Notes: generated by a model not told the origin, from the letters alone. Shown: positions 27,907 to 36,828, counted from the first letter of the stretch. The stretch is 64,000 nucleotides of DNA from Vibrio ponticus (GCF_009938225.1 NZ_AP019657.1:1612001-1676000), one strand, 5' to 3'. Translations and numbers: made by a program.

Positions 27907-30720
27907 ATGGCATCTCCTCGTTTTCTCGTTGGTATTGACCTTGGTACCACCAATACTGTGGTGGCTTACTGTGAAATTACTGACGACCTACAACAATCCG
28001 AAGTCTCCCTATTTGCTATCGACCAGCTGATTGGCGCTGGTGAAGTGGTGCGTAAGCCGCTCCTGCCCTCTTTTCGTTACCATCCGGCTGTTGGGCAAAT
28101 CTCACCAAGCGATCTCACCCTGCCTTGGCAAAACCAGCCAGTTGCCGGTGATATTGAACATGTGATCATTGGTGAATGGGCACGAGAGTTGGGCGCCAAA
28201 GTCGAAGGTCGCCAAGTTTCCAGTGCAAAAAGCTGGCTATCACACCAAGCGGTTGACCGCAGCTCAGATATTCTGCCTTGGGCAGGCGCTAGCGATGTTG
28301 AGAAAGTCTCACCGGTAGTCGCCAGTGCCAGCTACTTAAATCACATCCGCCAAGCGTGGAACTACCGTAACCCAAGCAACAAACTCGAAGACCAAGATGT
28401 GGTTGTGACAGTGCCAGCCTCATTTGATGAGACGGCGCGAAAACTCACCTTGGAAGCAGCAGCACTGGCAGGCTTAAATAAAATCGTCTTGCTTGAAGAA
28501 CCGCAGGCTGTTTGTTACGACTGGTACGCTCGCCACCAGCAAACCGCTGCCGATGAACTGAAACAACTACCGCTGATTTTGGTGTGTGACGTGGGCGGTG
28601 GTACCACCGACTTAAGTTTGATTGAAGCCAGTTTTGCTGCCGACAATGGCGATGAGCTCGCACTGAACCGTATTGGCGTGGGCGAGCACCTTATGCTTGG
28701 TGGTGATAACCTCGACCTAGCCCTGGCTCACCTTGCGGAAAGTCGCTTCAATCAAAATAAGAAGCTTAATGCAGCCAGCCTTACCAAGCTGATTCAGCAA
28801 ACGCGCAAAGCAAAAGAAAACCTGCTGTCAGCTAACGCACCTGAGCAAGTGAAAATCACTATGCTTGGTAGCGGTTCGAAGCTGCTTGGCGGCACTAAAA
28901 GTATCGATTTGAACAAAGCCGAAGTGCACCAAATCGCACTGGATGGCTTCTTCCCTATCAGCGATTTTGCTGAACTGCCAGATAAACGCCGCAGCGCGGT
29001 GGTTGAGTTCGGTCTGCCTTACGTGGCAGATCCGGCGGTCAGTAAGCATGTGGCGGAGTTCTTAACTCAGCATCAGCAAGTGTCTCGCGCAGCGCTGGGC
29101 ATTGAAGATGACAAACAAACCGCGATTCCAGTCGGCTTGTTGCTTAACGGTGGTGTATTCAACAGTGAACTCATTACCGATCGCGTCACTACCTTACTAG
29201 AAAACTGGCGCGGCGGTGACATCACTGTACTCGATAACCCACACCCAGATTGGTCAGTAGCACTCGGTGCGGTCGCCTTTGGTAAAGCTCGCCGTGGTGC
29301 GCAGCTTAAAATCGGTGGCGGCGCGGCGCGCTCTTACTTCTTGCATCTACAAGAGAAAAACAAGCTTGGTAAAGCGCTCTGTTTACTGGCTAAAGGCACT
29401 GAAGAAGGTCAAGAGATCCGCTTAAGTGGTCGCCGTTTCTCGCTAACACTTGGCGAGCCAGTACGCTTTAATTTGCTGACATCGACTCACGATACGCTTA
29501 GCAATCAGACCGCAATCCAAAACGGTGTGATGGTTAACGTCGATCCAGACCTATTCCAGCCACTGCCACCTTATATTTCGACCTTGGACAGCGAAGGGGT
29601 GGAACTGCACGCCAACCAAAAAGAGCGCGTTGAAGTCCTACTTGCTTGTCAACTTACCGAAGTGGGCACCTTGAAGATGGAGTGCGTTTCAACTCAGGAC
29701 GAGAGCAAACGCTGGGCGCTGGAATTTGAAGTGCGTAACCAACAAGCTGCCGAAGAAGAGCAGGATCTGCACCCGCGTTTAAGCGAGTGTAAAGAGCTGA
29801 TTAGCCGTATCTACAGCGCCAATAAAAAGAGTGCTGAAAACAACGAAATCAAGACGCTGGCTAAAGATCTGGAAAAACGCCTTGGTCAGCGTGATGAATG
29901 GGACTTCACTACATTACGCCAACTGTTTGATGCTTTTGCCACCGGTCGTAAACGTCGTCGTCGCTCTGAGCAACATGAGAAAAACTGGCTACGACTGGCT
30001 GGCTTCTCACTTCGCCCGGGCTTTGGTGATGCCACCGATGGCTGGCGCATCGAACAGGTGTGGAGCCTATACCAACAGGGTATCCAGTTTAAAAACCATC
30101 AAGGTTGGACAGACTGGTGGGTGTTCTGGCGCCGCATTGCCGGCGGCTTAAATCAAGAGCAGCAAGAAACCATCCTGGCAGATATCGCCAAATATCTGCA
30201 CCCTGGTGCGATGAAAAACCCACAATCTGCCAAAGCGGCGCAAGATATGGGTTATGAATCGATGGTACGTCTATCAGCCTCCTTAGAGCAATTGGATGTG
30301 GAAGATAAAGTGCTGCTGAGCAGTTGGTTCTTAAGTAAAGCCATCAACCACAATCAGTTCCAACAAGCGCACTGGTGGGCGTTAGGTCGCCTTGCGTCGC
30401 GTACGCCACTTTATGGCAGCCAACACAATGTGGTGAGCCGTGAGCAAGCGGAACAATGGCTACCTAAGATACTCGAGCAAAACTGGCAGAAAGAGCCGAT
30501 GATTGCCTTCGCGGCGGTCATGATTTGTCGTAAAACGGGCGATCGCCTGTTCGATATTTCTGATGACTACCGCCAGCAAGTATTGGCAAAGCTTAAACAG
30601 AGCAAAGTGCCGGAATCATGGCTAGAGTTGGTTGCTGAAGTCAAAGAGCTGTCTGCAACTGAGTCAAAACGTGTCTTTGGTGATGCCCTGCCAAGCGGCT
30701 TAACCTTAGTCAATCATTAA
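27907..30720 (+). CDS. Hsp70-family protein with long C-terminal extension (second)
   Basis: A 937-residue Hsp70-superfamily ATPase. Phosphate 1 GIDLGTTNTVV starts at residue 9, phosphate 2 DVGGGTTDLS at D228, and the adenosine motif is LLNGGVFNSELI. After about residue 600 comes a helical, Trp-rich region (GWRIEQVWSLYQQG, WTDWWVFWRRIAGG) that I take to be the DUF3731-type extension of this subfamily in place of a DnaK substrate domain. I start at ATG 27907 with GAAGG 7 nt upstream. It is paralogous to the preceding gene, implying an ancient duplication kept as a pair. Confidence 0.88.
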   Translation: MASPRFLVGIDLGTTNTVVAYCEITDDLQQSEVSLFAIDQLIGAGEVVRKPLLPSFRYHPAVGQISPSDLTLPWQNQPVAGDIEHVIIGEWARELGAKVEGRQVSSAKSWLSHQAVDRSSDILPWAGASDVEKVSPVVASASYLNHIRQAWNYRNPSNKLEDQDVVVTVPASFDETARKLTLEAAALAGLNKIVLLEEPQAVCYDWYARHQQTAADELKQLPLILVCDVGGGTTDLSLIEASFAADNGDELALNRIGVGEHLMLGGDNLDLALAHLAESRFNQNKKLNAASLTKLIQQTRKAKENLLSANAPEQVKITMLGSGSKLLGGTKSIDLNKAEVHQIALDGFFPISDFAELPDKRRSAVVEFGLPYVADPAVSKHVAEFLTQHQQVSRAALGIEDDKQTAIPVGLLLNGGVFNSELITDRVTTLLENWRGGDITVLDNPHPDWSVALGAVAFGKARRGAQLKIGGGAARSYFLHLQEKNKLGKALCLLAKGTEEGQEIRLSGRRFSLTLGEPVRFNLLTSTHDTLSNQTAIQNGVMVNVDPDLFQPLPPYISTLDSEGVELHANQKERVEVLLACQLTEVGTLKMECVSTQDESKRWALEFEVRNQQAAEEEQDLHPRLSECKELISRIYSANKKSAENNEIKTLAKDLEKRLGQRDEWDFTTLRQLFDAFATGRKRRRRSEQHEKNWLRLAGFSLRPGFGDATDGWRIEQVWSLYQQGIQFKNHQGWTDWWVFWRRIAGGLNQEQQETILADIAKYLHPGAMKNPQSAKAAQDMGYESMVRLSASLEQLDVEDKVLLSSWFLSKAINHNQFQQAHWWALGRLASRTPLYGSQHNVVSREQAEQWLPKILEQNWQKEPMIAFAAVMICRKTGDRLFDISDDYRQQVLAKLKQSKVPESWLELVAEVKELSATESKRVFGDALPSGLTLVNH

Positions 30721-30729
30721 TCAAAACCT

Positions 30730-30770
30730 AAGCCACCTGTTTGACATATTTGTAAACTAGGTGGCTTTTG
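30730..30770 (+). terminator. Terminator of the DUF2760-Hsp70 operon
   Basis: AAGCCACCT (30730-30738) and AGGTGGCTT (30759-30767), with a further GTTT/AAAC pairing inside, followed by TTGTTTAT. Confidence 0.85.
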
Positions 30771-30819
30771 TTTATCCATCAGTTAGAATAAACCCGGATT
30801 GGATAAAGGTAGTGCATTG

Positions 30820-31215
30820 ATGCAGAAAACAAATCGACAGTTACTGATCGCTCTGTTTAGCGCGTTTTGCTTGTTATGGCTAAGCGCAATCAATGCCGTA
30901 CAAGCGAGCACGACACTACCCAACCACCAGCCGATGAGCGAGCCAAACCCCACCGTTACCGAAGTCACGCAAGTTTGCCCTGAGCAAGAAAGTTCATCAC
31001 CGCACACCTCTCATCATGCCAAAGTAGAGCATCAAAGCTGCTCCTCATTTTGCGTGATGAAAATACCCTTTGAGCCGAGCCATCATGCGCTGCAAATCGC
31101 GCCTAGTGCCATCGCGCTCATTGGACAAGAGCAAATAGCCAAAGCGATCAGCCGTGTTCAAACCCTATTTCGTCCTCCGATTCACTTAGCCCTAATCGAC
31201 TCCTTTCATGCTTAA
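30820..31215 (+). CDS. Small secreted Cys/His-rich protein
   Basis: A 131-residue protein I do not recognise. The signal peptide is residues 1-29 (ending VQA). The mature part has a cluster of possible metal ligands: C53, H62, H65, H66, H71, C74 and C78 (QSCSSFCVM). ATG 30820 is preferred over the TTG seven codons earlier. It ends 41 nt before dsbA on the same strand. The three mature cysteines and the neighbouring oxidase suggest either that DsbA forms its disulfide or that it binds a metal such as copper. Both are inference. Confidence 0.65.
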   Translation: MQKTNRQLLIALFSAFCLLWLSAINAVQASTTLPNHQPMSEPNPTVTEVTQVCPEQESSSPHTSHHAKVEHQSCSSFCVMKIPFEPSHHALQIAPSAIALIGQEQIAKAISRVQTLFRPPIHLALIDSFHA

Positions 31216-31256
31216 CGCATGCGCATTAAATCAAGTTAACTATTAGGAACTAAATC

Positions 31257-31856
31257 ATGAAGAAAATTTTTGCCCTATTCGCCTCGCTCGCGGTTGCTTT
31301 TTCAGTACAAGCAACAACTTTCACTGAAGGTGATTACTATACGGTTATCGATCAACCAAAAGCAGACCAGCCGACCGTTACTGAGTACTTCTCTTTCTAC
31401 TGCCCGCACTGCTACCAGTTCGAATCAATCGTTAAAAACCTCAAGCCAGCACTGGCTGACGATGTCACGTTTGAAAAAGTGCATGTTGGTTTTATGGGCG
31501 GTCCGATGGCTGAGCCTATGGTCAAGGCTTACGCGACTATGGTGCAGCTACAAGTCGAAGACAGCATGGTTCCAAAGATGTTTGAGCAAATCCACATCCT
31601 ACGCAAAGCACCACAAAACGAAGAGCAACTGCGTGAAGTGTTCACGAAAAACGGTGTCAGTGCTAGCGCGTTTGACCTGGCTTACAACAGCAATGCCGTT
31701 GAAGAAAAACTGGAAGAATACAACGAACGCTTTAAAGACAGCACGCTACGCGGTGTGCCTGCGGTGGTGGTTAACAACAAATACATTGTGGTGGCGAACA
31801 AAGTTAAAAGCTTTGACGAGTACAACCAGTTAGTCAATTACCTACTGACTCTGTAA
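31257..31856 (+). CDS. dsbA: Thiol:disulfide oxidoreductase DsbA
   Basis: Periplasmic protein that introduces disulfides into secreted proteins. The signal peptide is cleaved near VQA/T20. The thioredoxin-fold active site is C49-P-H-C52 in FYCPHCYQFE, and the cis-proline loop is RGVPAVVVNN. At 199 residues it is normal length. It differs from the Vibrio TcpG-type DsbA I know in several conserved positions (Tyr follows CPHC) and is not beside the yihE-type kinase gene usual for the main dsbA. It may therefore be a second DsbA paralogue. Confidence 0.9.
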   Translation: MKKIFALFASLAVAFSVQATTFTEGDYYTVIDQPKADQPTVTEYFSFYCPHCYQFESIVKNLKPALADDVTFEKVHVGFMGGPMAEPMVKAYATMVQLQVEDSMVPKMFEQIHILRKAPQNEEQLREVFTKNGVSASAFDLAYNSNAVEEKLEEYNERFKDSTLRGVPAVVVNNKYIVVANKVKSFDEYNQLVNYLLTL

Positions 31857-31873
31857 CAACCACTCAACTATCT

Positions 31874-31898
31874 AAGCCAGAGCATCGCTCTGGCTTTT
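31874..31898 (+). terminator. Terminator of dsbA
   Basis: AAGCCAGAG and CTCTGGCTT with a 5-nt loop, followed by TTTTAC. Confidence 0.85.
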
Positions 31899-31917
31899 AC
31901 TTTGACGGAAACGATTT

Positions 31918-32604
31918 ATGAATTTAGAGCACTTTGACGCCATCTATCAACGAGCAGCAGAGCGTAAAGGTGGCGAAGCGCAACTCGAAGCGATGCTCAG
32001 CACCCCACTGAGCAAAGAAGCACTGGCGGCTATTCCAGATGATCGTTGGTTGTCTGCATTCTCAATGAAAGTGTTCCAAAGTGGCATGAGTTGGAAAGTA
32101 GTTCGCAATAAATGGTCAAACTTTGAAGAGCTATTTTTCGGCTTTAAAATCGGACCACTGTTGATGTTATCCGATGAACAGTGGGAAGCGAAATCGACCG
32201 ATAAACGCATTATTCGCCACCACAGTAAAGTGATGTCTATCGCCGCTAATGCGCAGATGATTTATGAAGCGGGTATCGCTCATGGCTCATTCGCAACCAC
32301 GGTAGCAAACTGGTCTAGTGACGATATCACTGGACTGTGGCTCTATCTGAAAAAGCATGGTCAACGTTTGGGGGGTAATACAGGTCCTTATTCGCTGCGC
32401 CAAATGGGTGTGGATACCTTTATTCTCTCTGGTGATGTAGAAGCCTACTTACGCAGCTACAAAATTATCGAAGGCGGTAAAGACACCAAACGCTCACTTG
32501 CTCAGTGCAATCAAGCCTTTGCTCATTGGCAGCAACAAAGCGGTCGAAGTCTCACCCACATCAGCCAAATCATTGCATTTAGCTGCGGTGATAATCGCCT
32601 GTAA
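31918..32604 (+). CDS. DNA-3-methyladenine glycosylase I-like protein
   Basis: A 228-residue protein of the helix-hairpin-helix Tag superfamily. The segment FQSGMSWKVVRNKW aligns with the Tag motif QAGLSWITVLKKR, and RIIRHHSKVMSIAANA with the Tag stretch IIRHRGKIQAIIGNA. However, the N-terminal Cys and C-terminal His/Cys zinc ligands of classical Tag are not apparent, and the catalytic Glu position appears as Lys. Base-excision activity is therefore uncertain. It is transcribed after the dsbA terminator, probably on its own. Confidence 0.75.
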   Translation: MNLEHFDAIYQRAAERKGGEAQLEAMLSTPLSKEALAAIPDDRWLSAFSMKVFQSGMSWKVVRNKWSNFEELFFGFKIGPLLMLSDEQWEAKSTDKRIIRHHSKVMSIAANAQMIYEAGIAHGSFATTVANWSSDDITGLWLYLKKHGQRLGGNTGPYSLRQMGVDTFILSGDVEAYLRSYKIIEGGKDTKRSLAQCNQAFAHWQQQSGRSLTHISQIIAFSCGDNRL

Positions 32605-32625
32605 TTCGGATCTCTATCGCGCCTC

Positions 32626-32654
32626 TTTGCACTTCTTTACACTAGAAGTGCAAA
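32626..32654. repeat. Intergenic inverted repeat
   Basis: TTTGCACTTCT (32626-32636) and AGAAGTGCAAA (32644-32654), 11 bp each around a 7-nt loop, between the Tag-like gene and the lipoprotein gene. There is no T-run on either side, so it is a weak terminator at best. It could be an operator for the gene starting at 32730. Confidence 0.7.
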
Positions 32655-32729
32655 AGGCATGATGAATGTTCAGATTCCATTCATTATTCCCAGTTAAAAT
32701 CGCCTTATCAAAACCTGTTAATCTCTATT

Positions 32730-33920
32730 ATGCGTAAATTACTGGCTTTACTTCTTCCACTGGTCACTGTGGCATGTTCTTCCAATCAAACTCACCCGCT
32801 CTATACCCCATCAAACATAGAGCCGGTCACTAGTTATGATTCCTTTGACTCTTACGTTGAGCAAACTAAACAACAGCTACTCGCTAATCGCTACTTTCTG
32901 ACTCAAGACAAGCAGGCAGAATTACAAGCGAATCTGCCCGCGGAATTAAAACCAAGTGATGCGAACAAAAACAACAAAGGTATCTTGCTGATACACGGGT
33001 TGGGAGACTCACCCTACTCGTTTGTCGATATCGCTGAGTCATTACGTGAGCAAGGCTTTCTAGTTCGTACGGTTATACTTCCGGGGCATGGCTCACGACC
33101 TGCTGATATGCTGGATGTCGATTATGAGCAATGGAATCAATTAGTTGAAAAGCAGGTTGCACTGCTCAAGCAAGACGTTGATGAGGTTTATTTGGGTGGT
33201 TTTTCTACTGGCGGGAACTTAGCTTATTCGTATGCCGCGCAAGATAACGATATCGCTGGTCTGATGCTATTCTCACCGGGCTTTGTCTCCAACGAACCTT
33301 TGGCGTTTGCAACTCCGTGGATCTCTTGGATCAAACCATGGCTAATTGAAGTCGAACCGGGCAACGTGACGAACTACACCCGTTACTTTATGGTGCCAAC
33401 CAATGGTTTCGCTCAATATTACAACACCAGTAAACAGGTTACGGATAAACTGGAAGAGCAACCGTATGACAAGCCTGTCTTTATGGTGCTGACTCAACAC
33501 GATAGCGTGCTCGATACCCGTGCAATCAAGCAGCTATTCGATTCTCAGTTCACTAACCCGAATAACAAACTAATTTGGTTTGGTGACCAAATCTCGGCGG
33601 TTGAAGGCAAAACTCGTTACATCAACAGTTACAACAGAAAGCTGCGCATCAGTAATATGTCGCACATGGGGATCCTCTACTCACCTGTTAATCCTTACTA
33701 CGGTATCAATGGCAGTGAGCGAATTTGCCGCAATGGTTCGGATATGACGGCTGACGATATCAAGCGTTGTAATGCCGGAGAAGAAGTGTGGTATAGCGCG
33801 TGGGATGGGAAAGCGAACAAACATATTCACGCAAGGCTCACCTTTAACCCATGGTATGGCGTAATGATGGATGACTTAAAAGCGACCTTTAAGCTCGGCG
33901 AATCAGCTCAAGCTCGGTAA
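32730..33920 (+). CDS. Putative lipoprotein alpha/beta hydrolase
   Basis: A 396-residue serine hydrolase of the lysophospholipase/carboxylesterase type. The N terminus MRKLLALLLPLVTVAC is a lipoprotein-like signal with Cys16, although Thr at -3 is not ideal. The oxyanion/nucleophile pattern is LLIHGLGDSPYSF and G-F-S159-T-G; a likely Asp lies in TQHDSVLD and the His in SNMSHMGIL. It should be anchored in the inner or outer membrane facing the periplasm. The substrate is unknown (lipid ester or exogenous ester). Confidence 0.82.
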   Translation: MRKLLALLLPLVTVACSSNQTHPLYTPSNIEPVTSYDSFDSYVEQTKQQLLANRYFLTQDKQAELQANLPAELKPSDANKNNKGILLIHGLGDSPYSFVDIAESLREQGFLVRTVILPGHGSRPADMLDVDYEQWNQLVEKQVALLKQDVDEVYLGGFSTGGNLAYSYAAQDNDIAGLMLFSPGFVSNEPLAFATPWISWIKPWLIEVEPGNVTNYTRYFMVPTNGFAQYYNTSKQVTDKLEEQPYDKPVFMVLTQHDSVLDTRAIKQLFDSQFTNPNNKLIWFGDQISAVEGKTRYINSYNRKLRISNMSHMGILYSPVNPYYGINGSERICRNGSDMTADDIKRCNAGEEVWYSAWDGKANKHIHARLTFNPWYGVMMDDLKATFKLGESAQAR

Positions 33921-33937
33921 CTTCGCATAAATAGCAA

Positions 33938-33960
33938 AAAGACGGGCACTGCCCGTCTTT
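33938..33960. terminator. Bidirectional terminator
   Basis: AAAGACGGGC and GCCCGTCTTT around a 3-nt loop, flanked by A- and T-rich ends, between convergent genes. Confidence 0.9.
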
Positions 33961-33969
33961 CTCGGTTTA

Positions 33970-34455
33970 TTACTCGTAATCAGAAGCGTAAGTCTCTTCA
34001 TAAGTGTGGGAGTAAAGCTCAAATAGGTTACCAAACGGGTCTTCCATGTAGATCATTTGCGCTGGTTTACTGTCATCTTCTGGATGGTAACGCATGATAT
34101 CCATGCGCGCTTTACCGCCAAACTCTTCAACACGTTTGATCACGCCTTCAAAATCATCTGTTTGCAGACAGAAGTGGAAAATACCTAAGCGAGAGAAGTC
34201 GACTTCATGGCGTTCTTGACGCTCTTTCATTTCAAACAGCTCAACACCGATACCGTCTGTCGTTACAAGGTGAGCAATGTTAAATCCTTTAAAGCCTTCA
34301 CCAAATACCGCGATACACATGCGACCAATCGCACTTTCACGCTCTTCGATAACTTTGGTGTTACCCATTACGATGCGCAAGCCGAGAGCTTTAGTGTAAA
34401 ACTCAACCGCTTTGTCCATCTCGCCGACCATAATACCTACGTGATTCATTTTCAT
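33970..34455 (-). CDS. VOC (glyoxalase/dioxygenase superfamily) protein
   Basis: A 161-residue vicinal-oxygen-chelate protein made of two beta-alpha-beta-beta-beta modules. Likely metal ligands are H4 in MNHVGIMV, the His in GIFHFCLQ, and the C-terminal Glu in GNLFELYSH, together with DPFGN. It starts at ATG 34455 with GGAG 7 nt upstream; the frame extends to TTG 34467 without support. It is monocistronic. It could be a lactoylglutathione lyase relative, an epimerase or a dioxygenase; sequence alone does not decide. Confidence 0.85.
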   Translation of the reverse strand: MKMNHVGIMVGEMDKAVEFYTKALGLRIVMGNTKVIEERESAIGRMCIAVFGEGFKGFNIAHLVTTDGIGVELFEMKERQERHEVDFSRLGIFHFCLQTDDFEGVIKRVEEFGGKARMDIMRYHPEDDSKPAQMIYMEDPFGNLFELYSHTYEETYASDYE

Positions 34456-35103
34456 AATGTGCTCCAATCTGTCTAATTTGTTGCCGATGTTGTTTCGATG
34501 AGGAGAGTATAGGGAGATAGATCGATTACGTGAAATTATGGTTTATTATGAAAATAATAATTTGATGTTATCAAAATTAAAGATTGAGAAGGAGTCTCGA
34601 TGTATGACTCACTCTTCTCCTTGTAAGACACACACTACTATGCTGCGATCTTCTCCTTATAAGGACATACACTACAACAAAACCTAAACGCGCCTTGCCG
34701 GGACGCCTTGCCGAGACACACGCCAATAGCTTAGTTTGCTTTGAAGTCGATAAGAAAGGTCGAGGTGTATGTCCCTATAAACTGCAGTTTAAAAACTCAG
34801 AGTTGAGAGCCGAAAATCTTTACAAGAAATCTTTACAAGGACAGACACCTTAACAGAGCATCTTGTCAGAACACTCGCCATCATAGTAAGGACATACACC
34901 TTAAAGAAAGCCAACATATCGAAAGCTTGTGCTAATCAAAATTAGTCGTAGTTTGGCAAAGTCTGCAGCTCAGAGGAAAATTATCGTAGCAATTTGTATT
35001 TGCTCTCGAGAATTCGTTGGTAAGGGGATAAGAAAAGACCAACGAATGTCGATTTTCGTTGTTCAAAGTCCTTTGATGATTGGTGGAAAATAAGTGTTAC
35101 TTC
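34456..35103. repeat. Non-coding region with degenerate GTGTNTGTCC-type repeats
   Basis: The 650 bp between the VOC gene and the transposase remnant hold no gene. A short motif recurs in both orientations: 34661-34674 (GGACATACACTA), 34762-34777 (GAGGTGTATGTCCC), 34836-34853 (GGACAGACACCTT) and 34888-34903 (GGACATACACCTT), with another copy beyond the transposase at 36265-36279 (GAGGTGTGTGTCCCC). A tandem 13-bp repeat GCCTTGCCG(G/A)GAC lies at 34692-34717. These look like decayed ends or REP-type repeats mobilised by the neighbouring transposase family. Confidence 0.65.
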
Positions 35104-36072
35104 TTATCCATCTAAGCGAAATAAATGTATTCGCTTCTTATTGAGCATGTACCTAGCTCTCTCGATATGGTTTGCACACCCAACGGCTGAACTATGATAC
35201 TTTTCGAGTTTAGAACAGGCTTTTAGCCAAGTTATTTGGCTAACATTCAGTCGCTCTAGAATTGGTGGCATCGTCGAACTCAAAGAAGCTCTGTCATCTC
35301 GGTATTGGCGCGCAGTCCAATCGACCAGTTCAATATAATCTATCAATCGAAATGGTATACCGTCTAACATTTCGTTGGTTGGATTACCGATAAACGGATA
35401 TAAGCATGGCGCAGTTTCTTGTCGGTTGTTGAGCGCCTCTAATCTAGCTTGAATCGAAGTAAATTCCGATGTTTCTGGAGTATCTGCAATACCCGCTCTC
35501 AAAGGATTCAAATCTACATATGCCATTGCCGCAGCCAATGCTTGCTCATCCAACAATGCTTGGCTTTTAAAGCGACTCTCCCAAAAGTGCCCTCGACATT
35601 CATCTTCACGATTTGCTTTACAAGCGATGTCGAAGTTCAATTCCTTCATAAACCAACTGAGATTCCATAGCCGCTCTCGCCAAGATTCTATAAGCGTTGC
35701 ACACACTTCGTTTTCAGTATTACAAGTTAACTCTCCGGCTAGTCAACGTACTATTAAGCTAGGAAGTTTATGATTTTGCTGCCAGCGCTCAACCACCTCT
35801 CGGTCAGATAAATTTAGTGCTTTATCTCGGTTAATATGCAAGACGAGATGGTAGTGATTACTCATGATCGCGTAGGCACAGATATCGATGCAATACACCT
35901 GAGCTAGAGCATACATTTTCTGCTCAATCCACTCACGTCTATGCTCGTAGTTTTGCTCAGTGACAGGATCTATCCCACAAAGGAAGCTGCGCCTGACGCA
36001 ACGGGAAACACAATGATAATAAGGCGTTGCTTCCACAGAAACCTGATGTTTTCTCGCCGTAGTCATACTCAT
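35104..36072 (-). pseudogene. REP-associated (IS200-like) tyrosine transposase, interrupted by an in-frame stop
   Basis: Two blocks in the same frame make one transposase of about 322 codons. The N-terminal block holds TPYYHCVSRCVRR and the HUH motif AIMSNHYHLVLH. The C-terminal block holds HFWESRFKSQALLDE and AYVDLNPLRAGI. A single TGA at 35743-35745 (minus strand) interrupts them; translation resumes without a frame change (LAGELTCNTEN) and matches the family immediately after the stop. No frameshift or deletion is seen, so this is a recent nonsense mutation, sequencing error or readthrough case. Its usual role is mobilising short palindromic repeats. The degenerate repeats around it support this. 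Confidence 0.85.
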
Positions 36073-36378
36073 TTCCAAATTGAGGTAGGTAGACCTAGGC
36101 TAAAACACTCAAAAATCGCATCAACTCTAAATATCACAAACTATCGAACTGTTAACAGCAATTCATACTTTGCTTACTTTGCGATGACTGTCCTTATTGC
36201 TTGTCCTTATTGCTTTCTGTGTTATTGATCTTACTGCTTACTTGTTTATTAAAGCGTGGGTATTGAGGTGTGTGTCCCCGTAAAAGAATACCCGCAAAAG
36301 AACAACTGTTCTTGAAAGCAAAAAAAGACCCAGCGCAGTGCACGCTGGGTCTCTCATTCAATTTACTGCAAGAGCTAA
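36073..36378. other. Intergenic region after the transposase remnant
   Basis: About 300 bp without a gene. It contains a tandem 13-bp repeat TGTCCTTATTGCT (36189-36201 and 36202-36214), one GAGGTGTGTGTCCCC copy (36265-36279) and the yajD terminator. Confidence 0.6.
36327..36351 (-). terminator. Terminator of yajD
   Basis: GACCCAGCG and CGCTGGGTC. On the minus strand the stem is followed by a T-run (plus-strand A-run at 36321-36326). Confidence 0.85.
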
Positions 36379-36729
36379 TTACTTGCCCTTTTTCATCATC
36401 GCCGCTAAATCTGCAAACGGGTTATGAGTCGCCGCTTTATGCTCATCTTGACCTGGTTGGATTTCGCTACCGTAGCGATCATGCTCTAAATATTTGCTGT
36501 GCTCATGGTCGTGACAGTACAAGCAAAGTAGCTCCCAGTTGCTGCCGTCGGCTGGGTTGTTGGTGTGGTCGTGGTCCTTGTGATGCACGGTCAGCTCGCG
36601 CAAGTTAGAGTAAACAAACTCACGTGCGCAGCTACCACATACCCAAGGGTATAATTTAAGAGCACGTTCACGATAATCGCTTTCTTTGCGTTTGTAGGCA
36701 GCACTGCTTCCGTAAAAATCTGACGACAT
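36379..36729 (-). CDS. yajD: HNH nuclease family protein YajD
   Basis: A 116-residue HNH protein. CGSCAREF supplies one zinc pair and CLYCHDHEH the second; LTVHHKDHDHTNNP is the HNH core and WELLCLYC completes it. It matches the enterobacterial YajD layout. Its cellular target is not known, although an intact HNH core suggests DNA binding or nicking. It stands alone between the transposase remnant and psuG. Confidence 0.9.
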   Translation of the reverse strand: MSSDFYGSSAAYKRKESDYRERALKLYPWVCGSCAREFVYSNLRELTVHHKDHDHTNNPADGSNWELLCLYCHDHEHSKYLEHDRYGSEIQPGQDEHKAATHNPFADLAAMMKKGK

Positions 36730-36828
36730 TGTTTATAAACCTCGGTATTAATTTATGGCGATGCTACCACAGCTTAATTAGCAGTTATGTGCGAAATCAC
36801 CGCTTATTTGATCTGATCGGGTACAAAA

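Noticed and set aside
31270..31833. 187-codon frame overlapping dsbA in another frame
   Set aside because: Lys/Ser/Thr-rich shadow of dsbA with no family features; dsbA itself is certain.
34691..34717. Possible CRISPR-like short direct repeat
   Set aside because: Only two adjacent 13-bp copies with no spacers and no cas gene; part of the degenerate repeat region.
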